A program made the translations under genes and the position numbers. Source: an uncultured Alphaproteobacteria bacterium (GTDB lineage: Bacteria > Pseudomonadota > Alphaproteobacteria > Rhizobiales > Beijerinckiaceae). From it: DNA of 64,000 nt. The notes under the pieces were generated by a model. The model was given only the letters and a program-made list of their open reading frames with translations. It made no database searches and was not told the DNA's origin. Location of the stretch: contig CALKHP010000001.1 of NCBI GenBank assembly GCA_937988775.1, positions 1-64,000 of the forward strand, given 5' to 3'. Positions 50,660 to 59,896 of the stretch are shown here, in pieces; position 1 is the stretch's first letter, and every line of letters begins with the position of its first letter.

Positions 50660-52165
50660 GTGGAAAACTTCGCTTCGCTGATGCACGGATTTTCGCTCGC
50701 GCTGACCAGCTATCACGTGATGCTGATGATCGTCGGCGTCATGCTCGGCCTGCTCGTCGGCGTGTTGCCCGGCCTCGGCGCACCCAACGGCGTGTCGCTG
50801 CTGCTGCCGCTCACCTTCTCGATGGACCCGGCCTCCGCCATCATCCTGCTTGCCAGCATGTATTGGGGCGCGCTGTTCGGCGGCTCGACGACCTCGATCC
50901 TGTTCAACATTCCCGGCGAGCCGTCCTCGGTCGCCACCACCTTCGACGGCCACCCGATGGCGCGCAAGGGCGAGGCGACGCGGGCGCTGACGCTGGCCTT
51001 CATGTCCGCCGGTTTCGGGGCGCTGATCGGCGTCGTCCTCATCACCTTCCTGTCGAGCTGGGCGGCGCGTTTCGCGCTTCGCTTCAGCGCACCGGAATAT
51101 TTCGGCGTGTATTTCCTCGCCTTCGCCGCCTTCATCGGCATGGGCAGCGCCTCGCCGTTCAAGACCATCGTCTCGATGATGCTGGGTTTTGCGCTCGGCG
51201 CGGTCGGCATGGATTCCGTCACCGGCAGCCTGCGGCTGACCTTCGGCTTCGACCAGCTCCTGCCCGGCATCAGCTTCCTCGTCGCCGTGATCGGCCTGTT
51301 CGGCATTGGCGAATTGCTCGTGACCATGGAGGAGGGGCTGGCCTTCAACAGCGTGGCGACGCGCGTCAGCCCGCGCGAGGTCGGCCGCACCATCCTCGAA
51401 TGGCCGCGCTACTGGGTCGCCCTGCTGCGCTCGAGTGCGGTCGGCTGCTGGATGGGCATCACGCCGGGCGGGCCGACGGCGGCCTCGTTCATGAGCTACG
51501 GCCTGGCGCAGCGCTGGTCGCGCCGGCCGGAGGAGTTCGGTGAGGGCAGGCCGGAGGGCGTCGTTTCGCCGGAGACTGCCGACCATGCCGCCGGCACCTG
51601 CGCCATGCTGCCGATGCTGGCGCTCGGCGTGCCGAGTTCGGCGACGGCGGCGGTGATGATGGGCGGCCTGATGATCTGGGGCCTCAACCCCGGTCCGATG
51701 CTGTTCACCGAACAGCATGATTTCGTCTGGGCGCTGATCGCCAGCATGTATCTCGGCAATGTCGTCGCCGTGGTGCTGGTGCTGATGACCGTGCCGCTGT
51801 TTGCCGCCATCCTGCGCATCCCGTTCGCCATCATCGGGCCGATCATCGTCGCGGTCTGTTTCATCGGCGCCTACAGCGTCAACAGCAACGCCTTCGATTT
51901 CTGGCTCGTGCTGGTGTTCGGCGTCGTCGGCTACCTGTTCAAGAAGCTCGATTATCCGCTGGCGCCGCTGGTGCTGGCCATGGTGCTCGGCGACAAGGCC
52001 GAGGATGCCTTCCGCCAGGCGATGATTATGTCGCAAGGCGACCTGACGGTGTTCTGGTCCAATCCGCTCGCCGCGACGATCATGACCGCCGGCCTGCTGC
52101 TGCTCTTCATGCCGCTGGTGTCGTTTGGCGTGCGGCGTGTGCGGCGGCTCAGCGTAAAATCCTAG
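50660..52165 (+). CDS. tctA: Tripartite tricarboxylate transporter large subunit (TctA family)
   Basis: A 501-residue inner-membrane protein with ten or more hydrophobic segments; GVLPGLGAPNGVSLLLPLTF and GGSTTSILFNIPGEPSSVATTFDG are the family hallmarks. The start is GTG at 50660, with GGAGGA seven bases upstream. Its TAG stop overlaps the stop of the convergent beta-propeller gene within one CTAG tetranucleotide (52162-52165). Confidence 0.92.
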   Translation: MENFASLMHGFSLALTSYHVMLMIVGVMLGLLVGVLPGLGAPNGVSLLLPLTFSMDPASAIILLASMYWGALFGGSTTSILFNIPGEPSSVATTFDGHPMARKGEATRALTLAFMSAGFGALIGVVLITFLSSWAARFALRFSAPEYFGVYFLAFAAFIGMGSASPFKTIVSMMLGFALGAVGMDSVTGSLRLTFGFDQLLPGISFLVAVIGLFGIGELLVTMEEGLAFNSVATRVSPREVGRTILEWPRYWVALLRSSAVGCWMGITPGGPTAASFMSYGLAQRWSRRPEEFGEGRPEGVVSPETADHAAGTCAMLPMLALGVPSSATAAVMMGGLMIWGLNPGPMLFTEQHDFVWALIASMYLGNVVAVVLVLMTVPLFAAILRIPFAIIGPIIVAVCFIGAYSVNSNAFDFWLVLVFGVVGYLFKKLDYPLAPLVLAMVLGDKAEDAFRQAMIMSQGDLTVFWSNPLAATIMTAGLLLLFMPLVSFGVRRVRRLSVKS

Positions 52166-53163
52166 GGCCGGTTCGCCTGTTGCGGCTGTACCCGCATGAA
52201 TTTCTGGACGCGGCCCAGCCTGCCCGGAAGGGGTGTATCGGGAAAGACGGCCGGCCAATCTCTTTCCGCGACTTCGCCGACATACATGTCGCCGCGCGAG
52301 TCGAGCGCGATGCTGTGCGGTGAGACGAAGCGGCCGGGCTCCAGGCCGGCGCCCTGTCCGTCGTCGATCCGGGCGACGAGATTGCTTTTCTGGTCGAGGA
52401 TGCTCACGCGTGGTCCGAGATTGGGCGTGGCCCGGTTCACCGGCATATAGGGCTTCAATTCGCCGACGATGCAGTGCGGACAGCGCCCGGGCATGATCGC
52501 GAGGCCGCTCGGGCGGTGCATGTTGTTGATCTGCGCCTCGTAGCGGCCGTTGCCATCGAAAATCTGCACGCGATGGTTCTCGCGGTCGGCGACATAGACC
52601 CAGCCATCGCCATCGCAGCAGATATTATGCGGCAGGTTGAACTCGCCCGGCCCGCTGCCCGGCCGCCCCCATGACATGAGATGCTTGCCGTCGGCCGTGT
52701 ATTTGTGGACGCAGGCATTGCCATAGCCATCCGAGACGTAGATGTCGCCGCTCGGCGACAGGGCGGTATGGGTGCAGCGGCAGAATGGCTGCCCGCTCAT
52801 TGGCGCGGACGGCTTGCCCGGCTCGCCGATGCACAGCAGCAATTTGCCGTCCAGCGTGAACTTCCGCACGGTATGGTCGCCGTTATCGGTCAGGTAGATC
52901 GAATCGTCCGGCCCGATGCTGGCGCCATGCGCATTGACGAACAGGCCGTGCCCCCACGACGTCCGGTAGTGTCCGGCACGGTCGAGGACGACGACCGGAT
53001 GCTCGCCGCGATTGAAGAGATAGACCTGATCGCGCTGATCGACCGCGATGCCGGCGACATCGCCGAGCACGATCCCGGGAGGGAGCTTGGCCCAGTCGGG
53101 CTGCGCGCGGAACGCCAGCTCCCCGCCACCTGCGTCATCCTTCATGCGTCCTGCCCCCGCCAT
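52162..53163 (-). CDS. NHL-repeat beta-propeller protein (peptidyl-alpha-hydroxyglycine lyase-like)
   Basis: A 333-residue protein made of repeated NHL-type blades such as GIAVDQRDQVYLFNRGEHPVVVLD, HGASIGPDDSIYLTDNGDHTVRKF, DIYVSDGYGNACVHKY and WVYVADRENHRVQIFD, forming a six-bladed propeller. Some relatives are lyases that cleave alpha-hydroxyglycine amides; others are sensors or scaffolds. No signal peptide is evident; an alternative ATG is at 53145. It is convergent with tctA and divergent from the iron-type ABC operon, so its partner genes are unclear. Function unknown. Confidence 0.8.
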   Translation of the reverse strand: MAGAGRMKDDAGGGELAFRAQPDWAKLPPGIVLGDVAGIAVDQRDQVYLFNRGEHPVVVLDRAGHYRTSWGHGLFVNAHGASIGPDDSIYLTDNGDHTVRKFTLDGKLLLCIGEPGKPSAPMSGQPFCRCTHTALSPSGDIYVSDGYGNACVHKYTADGKHLMSWGRPGSGPGEFNLPHNICCDGDGWVYVADRENHRVQIFDGNGRYEAQINNMHRPSGLAIMPGRCPHCIVGELKPYMPVNRATPNLGPRVSILDQKSNLVARIDDGQGAGLEPGRFVSPHSIALDSRGDMYVGEVAERDWPAVFPDTPLPGRLGRVQKFMRVQPQQANRP

Positions 53164-53597
53164 GCCTTCGGTCGTGGCGCGATCGTAGAATGATCCGGGC
53201 GTTGCCGCGAGCCCGGAAAGCGACGATTTCGCGAGGCCATTCCGACCGCGCCGGGGAGGGGGACGGTGCGCCAGCCGGCGGTCTTGCCGATATATCGGGC
53301 AATATGCAGATGGTGCTTTACCGCCATCGGCTTGGCCTCTAGGCTTGCCGCAACTGCTTCGGCCGGATCGCGCCTTGCGGCGGACCTGCGGTTCGAGCGG
53401 ACAGGTGGTACGGCAAGCCGTGCCGCGGTTCGGCGAGGGACAAGCGTGTGATGTGCAGCAATGCCAGATGCTTTTCTGCCTGGATGCTTACCACGCGCAA
53501 GCGATCAAACAGAAATCGAAAGGTTATGTGCCTGATATCACGCCTTGAATGGTGACGATTGCAACGGAAATCCACGATTTGACGGAGGAAAAGCGTT
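53164..53597. promoter_or_regulatory. 434-bp non-coding divergent region with imperfect palindrome
   Basis: No convincing gene is seen. An imperfect palindrome TTGC (53284-53287), CGATATATCG (53288-53297), G, GCAA (53299-53302) lies in the middle and may be an operator. An AT-richer stretch from about 53505 to 53590 probably holds the promoter of the downstream ABC operon; GGAGGAAAAG at about 53584-53593 is its ribosome site. Confidence 0.4.
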
Positions 53598-54692
53598 ATG
53601 ACCAAGGGCATATCCAGGTTTAATCTGTCACGACGTGGTATTTTGCAGGCAGGCGCCGCCACGCTCGCCTTGCCGGCGATCCTGCGCTCCACCGCGGCAC
53701 AGGCGGCCCCGGTCACCAAAGTCCTTGATTTCGAGACCAGCGCCGATATCGCCAAGGCGGAAGCCGAGGGCGAGGTCCTGTTCTATACCCATGACAGCGA
53801 CCCCGCAGGCGCGGCGCTGATGGAAGCCTTCACGAAGGATTTTCCGAAGATCAAGGGCTCCTACCTCCGGGCGCAGACCGGGGCGCTGTTCAGCAAGCTC
53901 CTCGCGGAACGCTCGGCCGGGCGCTATGTCTGCGACGTCGTGCAGTTCTCCGATATCGCCACCGCGCTCGACCTGCAGAAGCGCGGCGGCTACGAACTTT
54001 ACGATTCGCCGGAAAAGGTGAAATACGACGCCAGGTTCCTGAGCACGCCGCCGGGCTATTTCTTCCAGGCCGGCGTCACCTTCTGCGGCATCGCCTACAA
54101 CACCGACAGGGTGTCCGAGGCCGAGGCGCCCAAGACCTGGAAGGATCTTCTCGATCCGAAATGGCGCAATGCCATGAGTTGCAAGCAGGCGACCAGCGGC
54201 ACGCAATTCGTGCAGTGGTACGAACTCAAGCGCCTGTATGGCGATGAATTCTGGAAGGAATTCGCCAAGCAGCGTCCGCGCGGCTTCGATTCGCGCGCCC
54301 AGCTGTTCGATCGCCTCGCCAAGGGCGACGACAAGATCTGCGCCATGGCGGAGTGGGCCGGATACGAACTGGTCAGGGCGCGCGGCGCCAAGGTCAAGTT
54401 CGTCGCCCCGCCTGACGGGCTGCCGGCGACGGTCACGGCCGCCGGCATCGTCTCGAAGCCTGCACATCCCGAAGCCGCCAAGCTGTTCATCGACTGGCTG
54501 ATGACGCGCGGCCAGGTCATCTACCAGGAGAACAAGTTTTTCCTGTATCCGTCGCTGAGCAAGAACCCGCCGCCGATGCCGGGCGGCATGAAGCTGAGCG
54601 ATTTCAAGGTGCTCTATCCGCAGGACGTGGCTGCCTTCGCCGCGTCCCACGCCACTTTCGTCAAGGAATGGAACGGCATGATGGGGCTTTAG
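53598..54692 (+). CDS. Iron-type ABC transporter periplasmic binding protein (family 1, AfuA/FbpA-like)
   Basis: A 364-residue protein with a twin-arginine signal (FNLSRRGILQAGAATLAL ... AAQAAP) followed by a family-1 binding domain of the Fe(3+)/2-aminoethylphosphonate/thiamine group. The ribosome site GGAGGAAAAG precedes the ATG. In iron-binding members two adjacent tyrosines hold the metal; no such YY pair is evident near the C-terminal region here, so an organic ligand, perhaps a hydroxy- or keto-acid related to the aldolases downstream, is more likely than iron. Confidence 0.85.
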   Translation: MTKGISRFNLSRRGILQAGAATLALPAILRSTAAQAAPVTKVLDFETSADIAKAEAEGEVLFYTHDSDPAGAALMEAFTKDFPKIKGSYLRAQTGALFSKLLAERSAGRYVCDVVQFSDIATALDLQKRGGYELYDSPEKVKYDARFLSTPPGYFFQAGVTFCGIAYNTDRVSEAEAPKTWKDLLDPKWRNAMSCKQATSGTQFVQWYELKRLYGDEFWKEFAKQRPRGFDSRAQLFDRLAKGDDKICAMAEWAGYELVRARGAKVKFVAPPDGLPATVTAAGIVSKPAHPEAAKLFIDWLMTRGQVIYQENKFFLYPSLSKNPPPMPGGMKLSDFKVLYPQDVAAFAASHATFVKEWNGMMGL

Positions 54693-54701
54693 GGACGGCC
54701 G

Positions 54702-56405
54702 ATGCCGGTTCCCGCCGTCAAAGCACGGCCGCCGATGCAGCTTGTCATCGGCGGCGGCGTCGCCCTCGTGGCGGCGATCTTCGTCCTGTACCCGATTTTC
54801 TATCTGCTGCAGGCGGCTTTCGCGGTCGGCGACCCGAATGTGCGGCCGCCGGAAGCATACGGGCTCGATAATTTCGCCAGGCTTCCCGATTATTGGGAAA
54901 TCATGCTGAACACGCTCAGCGTCGCCTTTGCCGCGACGCTGATGGCGCTGGTTTTCGGCTTTCTGACCGCGTGGATCCTGACCCGCACCAACGTGCCGTT
55001 CCGCAAGACGCTCGAGCAGATGATGGCGGTGCCCTATTACGTCACGCCGCTGCTCGGCGCGCTCGCCTGGAGCCTGCTCGGCGCGCCGGAAAGCGGCTTC
55101 ATCAACCAGGTCTGGCGCGCCATGGGCGGCACCGGCGCGCTGATCGATGTCACCGGTGCGGTCGGCATCGCCTGGGTGATGGCGCTGTTCGAGGGCTCCG
55201 TCGCCTTCGTCATGATCAGCGCCGTGATGCGCTCGATGGACCCTTCCCTCGAGGAGGCGAGCCAGGTGATCGGCGCCGGGCGTTTCCGGACGATGATGAA
55301 GGTGACCTTGCCGCTCGTCGCGCCGGGCGTGCTCGGAGCGGCGATCTATGTGTTCGCGGAAATGCTCGGCTCGTTCACGGCAGCCCTCGTGCTCGGCACG
55401 CCGAGCCGCTTCTACGTCATCACCACGGCGATCTATCAGCTCGTCTCACAATATCCGCCGCGCATGCCGTTGGCCGCCGCGATGGGCGTGTCGCTTTTCG
55501 CCGTGATGTTCATCATGCTGTTCCTGTATCGCCGCGTCGTCGCCGGCCGCAGCTACGTCACGGTGGGCGGCAAGGCGTTCCGGCCGCGCGCCATGGATGT
55601 CGGCGCATTCCGCTGGGTGCTGTTCGGCATTTGCTTCCTGTATGTCTTCCTGTCGGTCATCCTGCCGTTCGCGACCTTGATCTATGCCTCGGTGCAGCGC
55701 CTTGCCGTGGCATTTCCGGCCGCCGACAACTTCACGCTCGAGCATTATCGCACGGCGTTTTCCCTGAATGCGATCCGCTCGGCGATGGGCAACAGCCTGG
55801 TCCTCGGCTTCTTCACCGCGACCCTCGGTGTCGCCGTCACCGGCCTGATCGCCTGGCTGATCCAGCGCTCGCGGCTGCCGGGGCGAGGCGTGCTCGAATA
55901 TATCGTCATGTTCCCGCAGGCCGTGCCGCGCCTCGTCTTCGCCTTCGGCATGATGTGGGCCTGGCTGGTGTTCCCGATCCCGATCTACGGCACGATCTGG
56001 CTGCTGCTGATCGCCTATGTCACCGTGTTCCTGCCGCTCGGCGTGCGCACCATCACCGGCGTGCTCGTGCAACTCGACAAGAGCCTCGAGGAGTGCGGCG
56101 AGATGTGCGGCGCTTCGTGGGGCTACCGGCTGCGCACGATCACCATGCCGCTGCTGCGGCCGGGGCTGCTGGCCGCCTGGCTGCTGATCTTCATTGCCAG
56201 CGTGCGCGAACTCGGCGCCTCAATCCTGCTCATGGGGCCGAACAGCAAGGTCATCACGCCGGCCATCGTCGAAGCGTTCTTCTCGTCCAGCAGCGAATTG
56301 ACCGCCGCGATGGCCCTGATCCAGACGGTGGTCATCGGGCTGGCGATCCTGGTGCTGGTGCCGCTCATCAAACGCGCCTCGCAGCATGGAAGTTCGTCCG
56401 CATGA
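54702..56405 (+). CDS. Iron-type ABC transporter double permease (AfuB/FbpB-like)
   Basis: A 567-residue inner-membrane protein containing two fused permease domains of about 280 residues, each with six spans and its own coupling loop (first EEASQVIGAGRFRTMMKVTLP, second EECGEMCGASWGYRLRTITMP). This duplication is typical of FbpB/AfuB/ThiP permeases. It starts nine bases after the binding-protein gene and overlaps the ATPase gene by 4 bases (ATGA 56402-56405). Confidence 0.92.
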   Translation: MPVPAVKARPPMQLVIGGGVALVAAIFVLYPIFYLLQAAFAVGDPNVRPPEAYGLDNFARLPDYWEIMLNTLSVAFAATLMALVFGFLTAWILTRTNVPFRKTLEQMMAVPYYVTPLLGALAWSLLGAPESGFINQVWRAMGGTGALIDVTGAVGIAWVMALFEGSVAFVMISAVMRSMDPSLEEASQVIGAGRFRTMMKVTLPLVAPGVLGAAIYVFAEMLGSFTAALVLGTPSRFYVITTAIYQLVSQYPPRMPLAAAMGVSLFAVMFIMLFLYRRVVAGRSYVTVGGKAFRPRAMDVGAFRWVLFGICFLYVFLSVILPFATLIYASVQRLAVAFPAADNFTLEHYRTAFSLNAIRSAMGNSLVLGFFTATLGVAVTGLIAWLIQRSRLPGRGVLEYIVMFPQAVPRLVFAFGMMWAWLVFPIPIYGTIWLLLIAYVTVFLPLGVRTITGVLVQLDKSLEECGEMCGASWGYRLRTITMPLLRPGLLAAWLLIFIASVRELGASILLMGPNSKVITPAIVEAFFSSSSELTAAMALIQTVVIGLAILVLVPLIKRASQHGSSSA

Positions 56406-57499
56406 CCACGACACCGCATATCGACGTGGAGGATCTCGTCGTCCAGTACGGTCCGGTGCCGGTGGTCGGGCCGATCAGCTTTTCCGTCTCGGCCGGTGAG
56501 CAGCTGACCCTGCTCGGCCCCTCTGGCTGCGGCAAGACGACGACGCTGCGCGCCATTGCCGGGCTGGAGAAGCCGGTGTCAGGCCGCATCCAGATCGGCG
56601 GCCAGGTGATGTATGACGGCGCGCGCGGCATCAACATCCCGGCCGAGCAACGCGGCCTGTCGATGGTGTTCCAGTCCTACGCCATCTGGCCGCATATGAG
56701 CGTGTTCGAAAATGTCGCCTACGGCCTGCGCGTGCGCCGCAAGAGTGGGGCCGAGGTCAGGCAGCGCGTCGGCGAGGCGCTCGAACTGGTCCAGATGGCG
56801 GGGTTCGCCGACCGCATGGCCTCGCAACTCTCCGGCGGCCAGCAGCAGCGCGTCGCCCTGGCGCGCGCCTGCGCGTTTTCCCCGAGCGTGCTGCTGTTCG
56901 ACGAGCCGCTGTCCAATCTCGACGCCAAGCTGCGCGGCGACATGCGGGTCGAGCTGCGCGAGTTGCAGCACCGGCTCGGCGTGACTTCGCTCTATGTCAC
57001 GCATGACCTAGAGGAAGCGCTCGCGATGTCCGACGTCATCATCGTGATGAAGGGTGGCCATATCGAGCAAAACGGCTCGCCGGAGGATATCTACAACCGG
57101 CCGCGCACCCGGTTCGTCGCCGATTTCGTCGGTTCGGCGAACCTGATTGCGGGGCGGCTGGAAGCCGCGTCGTCGCAAGGGAGCGATGTCACGCTGCACA
57201 CCGATGACGGCGTGGTCATTCGCGGCGTCGCCCATGGCCGCAAGCGCGGCGAGCGCGCAACCCTCTCGGTCAGGACGGTGCATTTCATGCTGTCCGACGA
57301 TGCCGCTATCGCCGCGCCGAATAACTGGCCCGTCACGGTGCGGCGCTCGATCTTCCTCGGCGACATGCGCCAGATTCATGTCGGCTGGGCCGGGCAGGAA
57401 ATCATCATCCGTCAGACGCGCGGCCCGGAATGGCGCGAGGGGCAGCAGGCGCGCCTTTCCGTCGAGCCGGAACATTGCGTGCTCCTCGAAGGCGATTGA
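56402..57499 (+). CDS. Iron-type ABC transporter ATP-binding protein (AfuC/FbpC-like)
   Basis: A 365-residue ATPase with Walker A GPSGCGKTT, signature LSGGQQQRVALAR, Walker B LLFDEPLSNLD, switch histidine in VTHDLEEALAMS and a C-terminal TOBE domain. The length fits FbpC/PotA-type proteins. It powers the fused permease encoded upstream. The aldolase genes begin 11 bases later, so import and cleavage are probably one unit. Confidence 0.92.
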   Translation: MTTTPHIDVEDLVVQYGPVPVVGPISFSVSAGEQLTLLGPSGCGKTTTLRAIAGLEKPVSGRIQIGGQVMYDGARGINIPAEQRGLSMVFQSYAIWPHMSVFENVAYGLRVRRKSGAEVRQRVGEALELVQMAGFADRMASQLSGGQQQRVALARACAFSPSVLLFDEPLSNLDAKLRGDMRVELRELQHRLGVTSLYVTHDLEEALAMSDVIIVMKGGHIEQNGSPEDIYNRPRTRFVADFVGSANLIAGRLEAASSQGSDVTLHTDDGVVIRGVAHGRKRGERATLSVRTVHFMLSDDAAIAAPNNWPVTVRRSIFLGDMRQIHVGWAGQEIIIRQTRGPEWREGQQARLSVEPEHCVLLEGD

Positions 57500-57510
57500 A
57501 AGGAACGGCC

Positions 57511-58293
57511 ATGGCAGGCTTCCCGAACCGGACCAAGGAAAAGCTGCGGGCGAACCAACTGGCGCTCGGTTTCGGCGTCCACCACCTGCGCACCAGCGCG
57601 ACCGCCCTGCTGGCGGCGGCCTGCGATCACGACTGGCTGTTCATCGACATGGAGCACGGCGCGTTCTCGGTGCATGAGGCGAGCCAGGTCTGCCTTGCCG
57701 CGCTGCCGGCCGGGGTGACGCCGATCGTGCGCGTCGCGGCCGATGCGCTCGATGAGGCGACGCGTGCGCTCGATAACGGCGCGCATGGCATTGTCGTGCC
57801 GCATGTCGATACCGTCGCGCAGGCGCAGCGCATCGCCCGTGCCTTCCGCTACCCGCCGCTTGGTGCGCGCAGCTGGGGCGGCCCCCCGGCCGTGCTGAAA
57901 TTCCAGCCGCCCGGCAATGCCGAGGCGCAGGCGCTCCTGAACGACGCGATCCTGGTCGTGGTGATGATCGAGAGCGAGGAAGGCGTCCGCAACGCAAACG
58001 AGATCGCCGCCGTCGCGGGCATCGACGTGCTGATGATCGGCACCTCCGACCTGAGCGCTGAAATGGGCATCTCCGGCCAGATCGGCCACGAGCGCGTGAA
58101 GCAGGCCTACCAGACCGTCGCCGCCGCCTGTCGTGCCAACGGCAAGGCGCTCGGCATGGGCGGGGTCTATGACAGCGAGATGGCCAGCCGCTATATCAAT
58201 GATGGCGCGCGCTTCGTTTTGGGCGGCACCGACCATAGCTACCTGCTCGTCGGCGCGAAAGCGCGCGCGCAGGCGCTTCGCGAACTCCTCTGA
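57511..58293 (+). CDS. HpcH/HpaI-family aldolase (class II, pyruvate aldolase type), copy 1
   Basis: A 260-residue TIM-barrel lyase. Typical residues: the histidine in FIDMEHGAFS, the substrate arginine in PIVRVAAD, and metal ligands E and D in VVMIESEEGVRN and MIGTSDLSAEMG. Family members split 4-hydroxy-2-oxoacids to pyruvate and an aldehyde, using a divalent metal. ATG 57511 follows AAGGAACGG. It is linked to an importer and to a second, divergent aldolase 133 bp later. Confidence 0.88.
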   Translation: MAGFPNRTKEKLRANQLALGFGVHHLRTSATALLAAACDHDWLFIDMEHGAFSVHEASQVCLAALPAGVTPIVRVAADALDEATRALDNGAHGIVVPHVDTVAQAQRIARAFRYPPLGARSWGGPPAVLKFQPPGNAEAQALLNDAILVVVMIESEEGVRNANEIAAVAGIDVLMIGTSDLSAEMGISGQIGHERVKQAYQTVAAACRANGKALGMGGVYDSEMASRYINDGARFVLGGTDHSYLLVGAKARAQALRELL

Positions 58294-58426
58294 CGGCCCG
58301 GTCTTCCATGCGCGGCGGCGCGTAGCCCACCTGCTCCGATCCCAGGGCTTGAACTGAATGATAACCCGTGCTCGAGAGCATCAACGGGTGGTTCGCGCCG
58401 AAGAATATTTGCTCCAGGAGATTTCC

Positions 58427-59191
58427 ATGCCCTCGATCCGCGACATGATTGCCGATGGCGGGCGCGCCTTCGGAACCATGATCTTCGAATTCTACGTGCC
58501 CGGCATCGCGCAGCTTTCGCTGGCCGCGGGGGCTGATTTCCTGGTTTACGACATGGAGCATGCCGGCGCCGGCATCGACACCATCAAGCAGCAGATGGCC
58601 TATGCGCGCGGCCTCGCCATCACGCCGATCATCAGGGTGCCCAACAGCGAATACCACTTCATTGCGCGCACGCTCGATTGCGGCGCCAAGGGCATCATGG
58701 TGCCGATGGTCGAGACGCCCGAGCAGGCGCAGGCCATCGTGCAGGCGGCGAAATATCCACCCGTCGGCCGGCGCGGGGCGGCTTTCGGCGTCGCCCATGA
58801 CGATTATTCCGCCGGGGCGGTTGCCGACAAGATCGCGGCGGCCAACCGCGACACGCTGCTCATCGCCCAGATCGAAAGCGGGCTCGGCGCCAGGAATGTC
58901 GAGGCGATTGCCGCCACGCCCGGCATCGACGTGCTCTGGCTCGGCCATTTCGACCTGACCAACTCGCTCGGCATTCCCGGCCAGTTCGAGCATCCGGACT
59001 ATTTGCGGGTGCGCGCCGATATCGTGGCGGCGGCGCGCAAACACGGCAAGGCCGCCGGCTTCATGGCCGCCGACGAAGCCTGGGCGCGCGCGTATCTCGC
59101 GCACGGCTTCAATATGATTGCCTACGGGCTCGACCATCACCTGTTCCAACGCGCATTGGCTGACGGGCTTGCCGCGCTGAGGTCGAAGTGA
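58427..59191 (+). CDS. HpcH/HpaI-family aldolase, copy 2
   Basis: A 254-residue paralogue of the preceding aldolase with the same active-site layout: histidine in VYDMEHAGAG, arginine in PIIRVPNSEYHF, metal ligands in IAQIESGLGARN and WLGHFDLTNSLG. The two proteins differ widely in sequence, so they are not a recent duplication and may act on different or successive substrates. ATG 58427 has CAGGAG upstream. A longer frame from 58358 lacks family similarity. It converges on kdpE with an 18-base gap and no visible hairpin. Confidence 0.87.
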   Translation: MPSIRDMIADGGRAFGTMIFEFYVPGIAQLSLAAGADFLVYDMEHAGAGIDTIKQQMAYARGLAITPIIRVPNSEYHFIARTLDCGAKGIMVPMVETPEQAQAIVQAAKYPPVGRRGAAFGVAHDDYSAGAVADKIAAANRDTLLIAQIESGLGARNVEAIAATPGIDVLWLGHFDLTNSLGIPGQFEHPDYLRVRADIVAAARKHGKAAGFMAADEAWARAYLAHGFNMIAYGLDHHLFQRALADGLAALRSK

Positions 59192-59209
59192 ACGCGCGCG
59201 CGCTCTGCG

Positions 59210-59896
59210 TCAATTCTCGAGCAGGCGGTAGCCGACGCCCGGCTCCGTGCGCAGCAGCTTCGGCTCGTTCGGATCGCGCTCGATCTTGCCACGCAACTGG
59301 CCGATGAAGACGCGCAGATACTGCATGTCGTCGACATGGGCCGGCCCCCAGACGCTGGTCAGCAACTGGCGGTGGGTGACGACGCGCCCGACATGGCGCA
59401 CGAGCACGGCGAGCAGGTCGTATTCGCGCGGCGTGAGCCGGAGCGGCACCCCGTCGCGGCTGACCAAGCGCTTGAGCGTATCGACCGCCAGTCCGCCGTT
59501 TTCGAACTGCGTCGCCTCGCCGGCATCGCGCGCCTTGTGGCGCAGCGAACTCCGCAGCCGCGCCAGCAACTCGCCGATGCCGAACGGCTTTTCGACATAG
59601 TCGTCGGCGCCGAGATCGAGGGCGGCGATCTTCTCGGCCTCGCGATCGCGGGCCGAGAGCACGATGATCGGCACCTGCGACCAGGCCCGGACTTGCCTGA
59701 GCACATCCTTGCCGTCCATGTCGGGCAGGCCGAGATCGAGCACGACCGCATCGGGCGCGGCGGTCGCGATCGCCTGCAGGGCTTCCGCGCCGCCCAGCGC
59801 TTCGATGGTTTCGTAGCCGGCTGCATGCAGCGCGTGCTTGAGGAAACGCTGGATCTGCGGCTCGTCGTCGACGATCAGGATGCGCTCGCCGCTCAT
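59210..59896 (-). CDS. kdpE: Response regulator of potassium uptake
   Basis: A 228-residue OmpR-type regulator: receiver domain with acidic D10-D11 pocket and phospho-accepting D54 in VVLDLGLPDMDG, then a winged helix-turn-helix (LTPREYDLLAVLVRHVGRVVTHRQLL). KdpE is phosphorylated by KdpD and turns on kdpFABC under potassium limitation or osmotic stress. ATG 59896 overlaps the kdpD stop (ATGA 59893-59896). Confidence 0.95.
   Translation of the reverse strand: MSGERILIVDDEPQIQRFLKHALHAAGYETIEALGGAEALQAIATAAPDAVVLDLGLPDMDGKDVLRQVRAWSQVPIIVLSARDREAEKIAALDLGADDYVEKPFGIGELLARLRSSLRHKARDAGEATQFENGGLAVDTLKRLVSRDGVPLRLTPREYDLLAVLVRHVGRVVTHRQLLTSVWGPAHVDDMQYLRVFIGQLRGKIERDPNEPKLLRTEPGVGYRLLEN

Noticed and set aside
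50501..52258. Long minus-strand frame opposite tctA
   Set aside because: Same pattern: reverse complement of a membrane protein gene, no motifs, and tctA is unmistakable.
53345..53548. 67-codon plus-strand frame before the iron-type ABC operon
   Set aside because: No ribosome site, unremarkable composition and no recognisable motif; probably chance.
54893..56401. In-frame extension of the iron-type ATPase gene far upstream into the permease region
   Set aside because: The extension is the permease gene read in another frame; the ATPase begins at ATG 56402 in an ATGA overlap.
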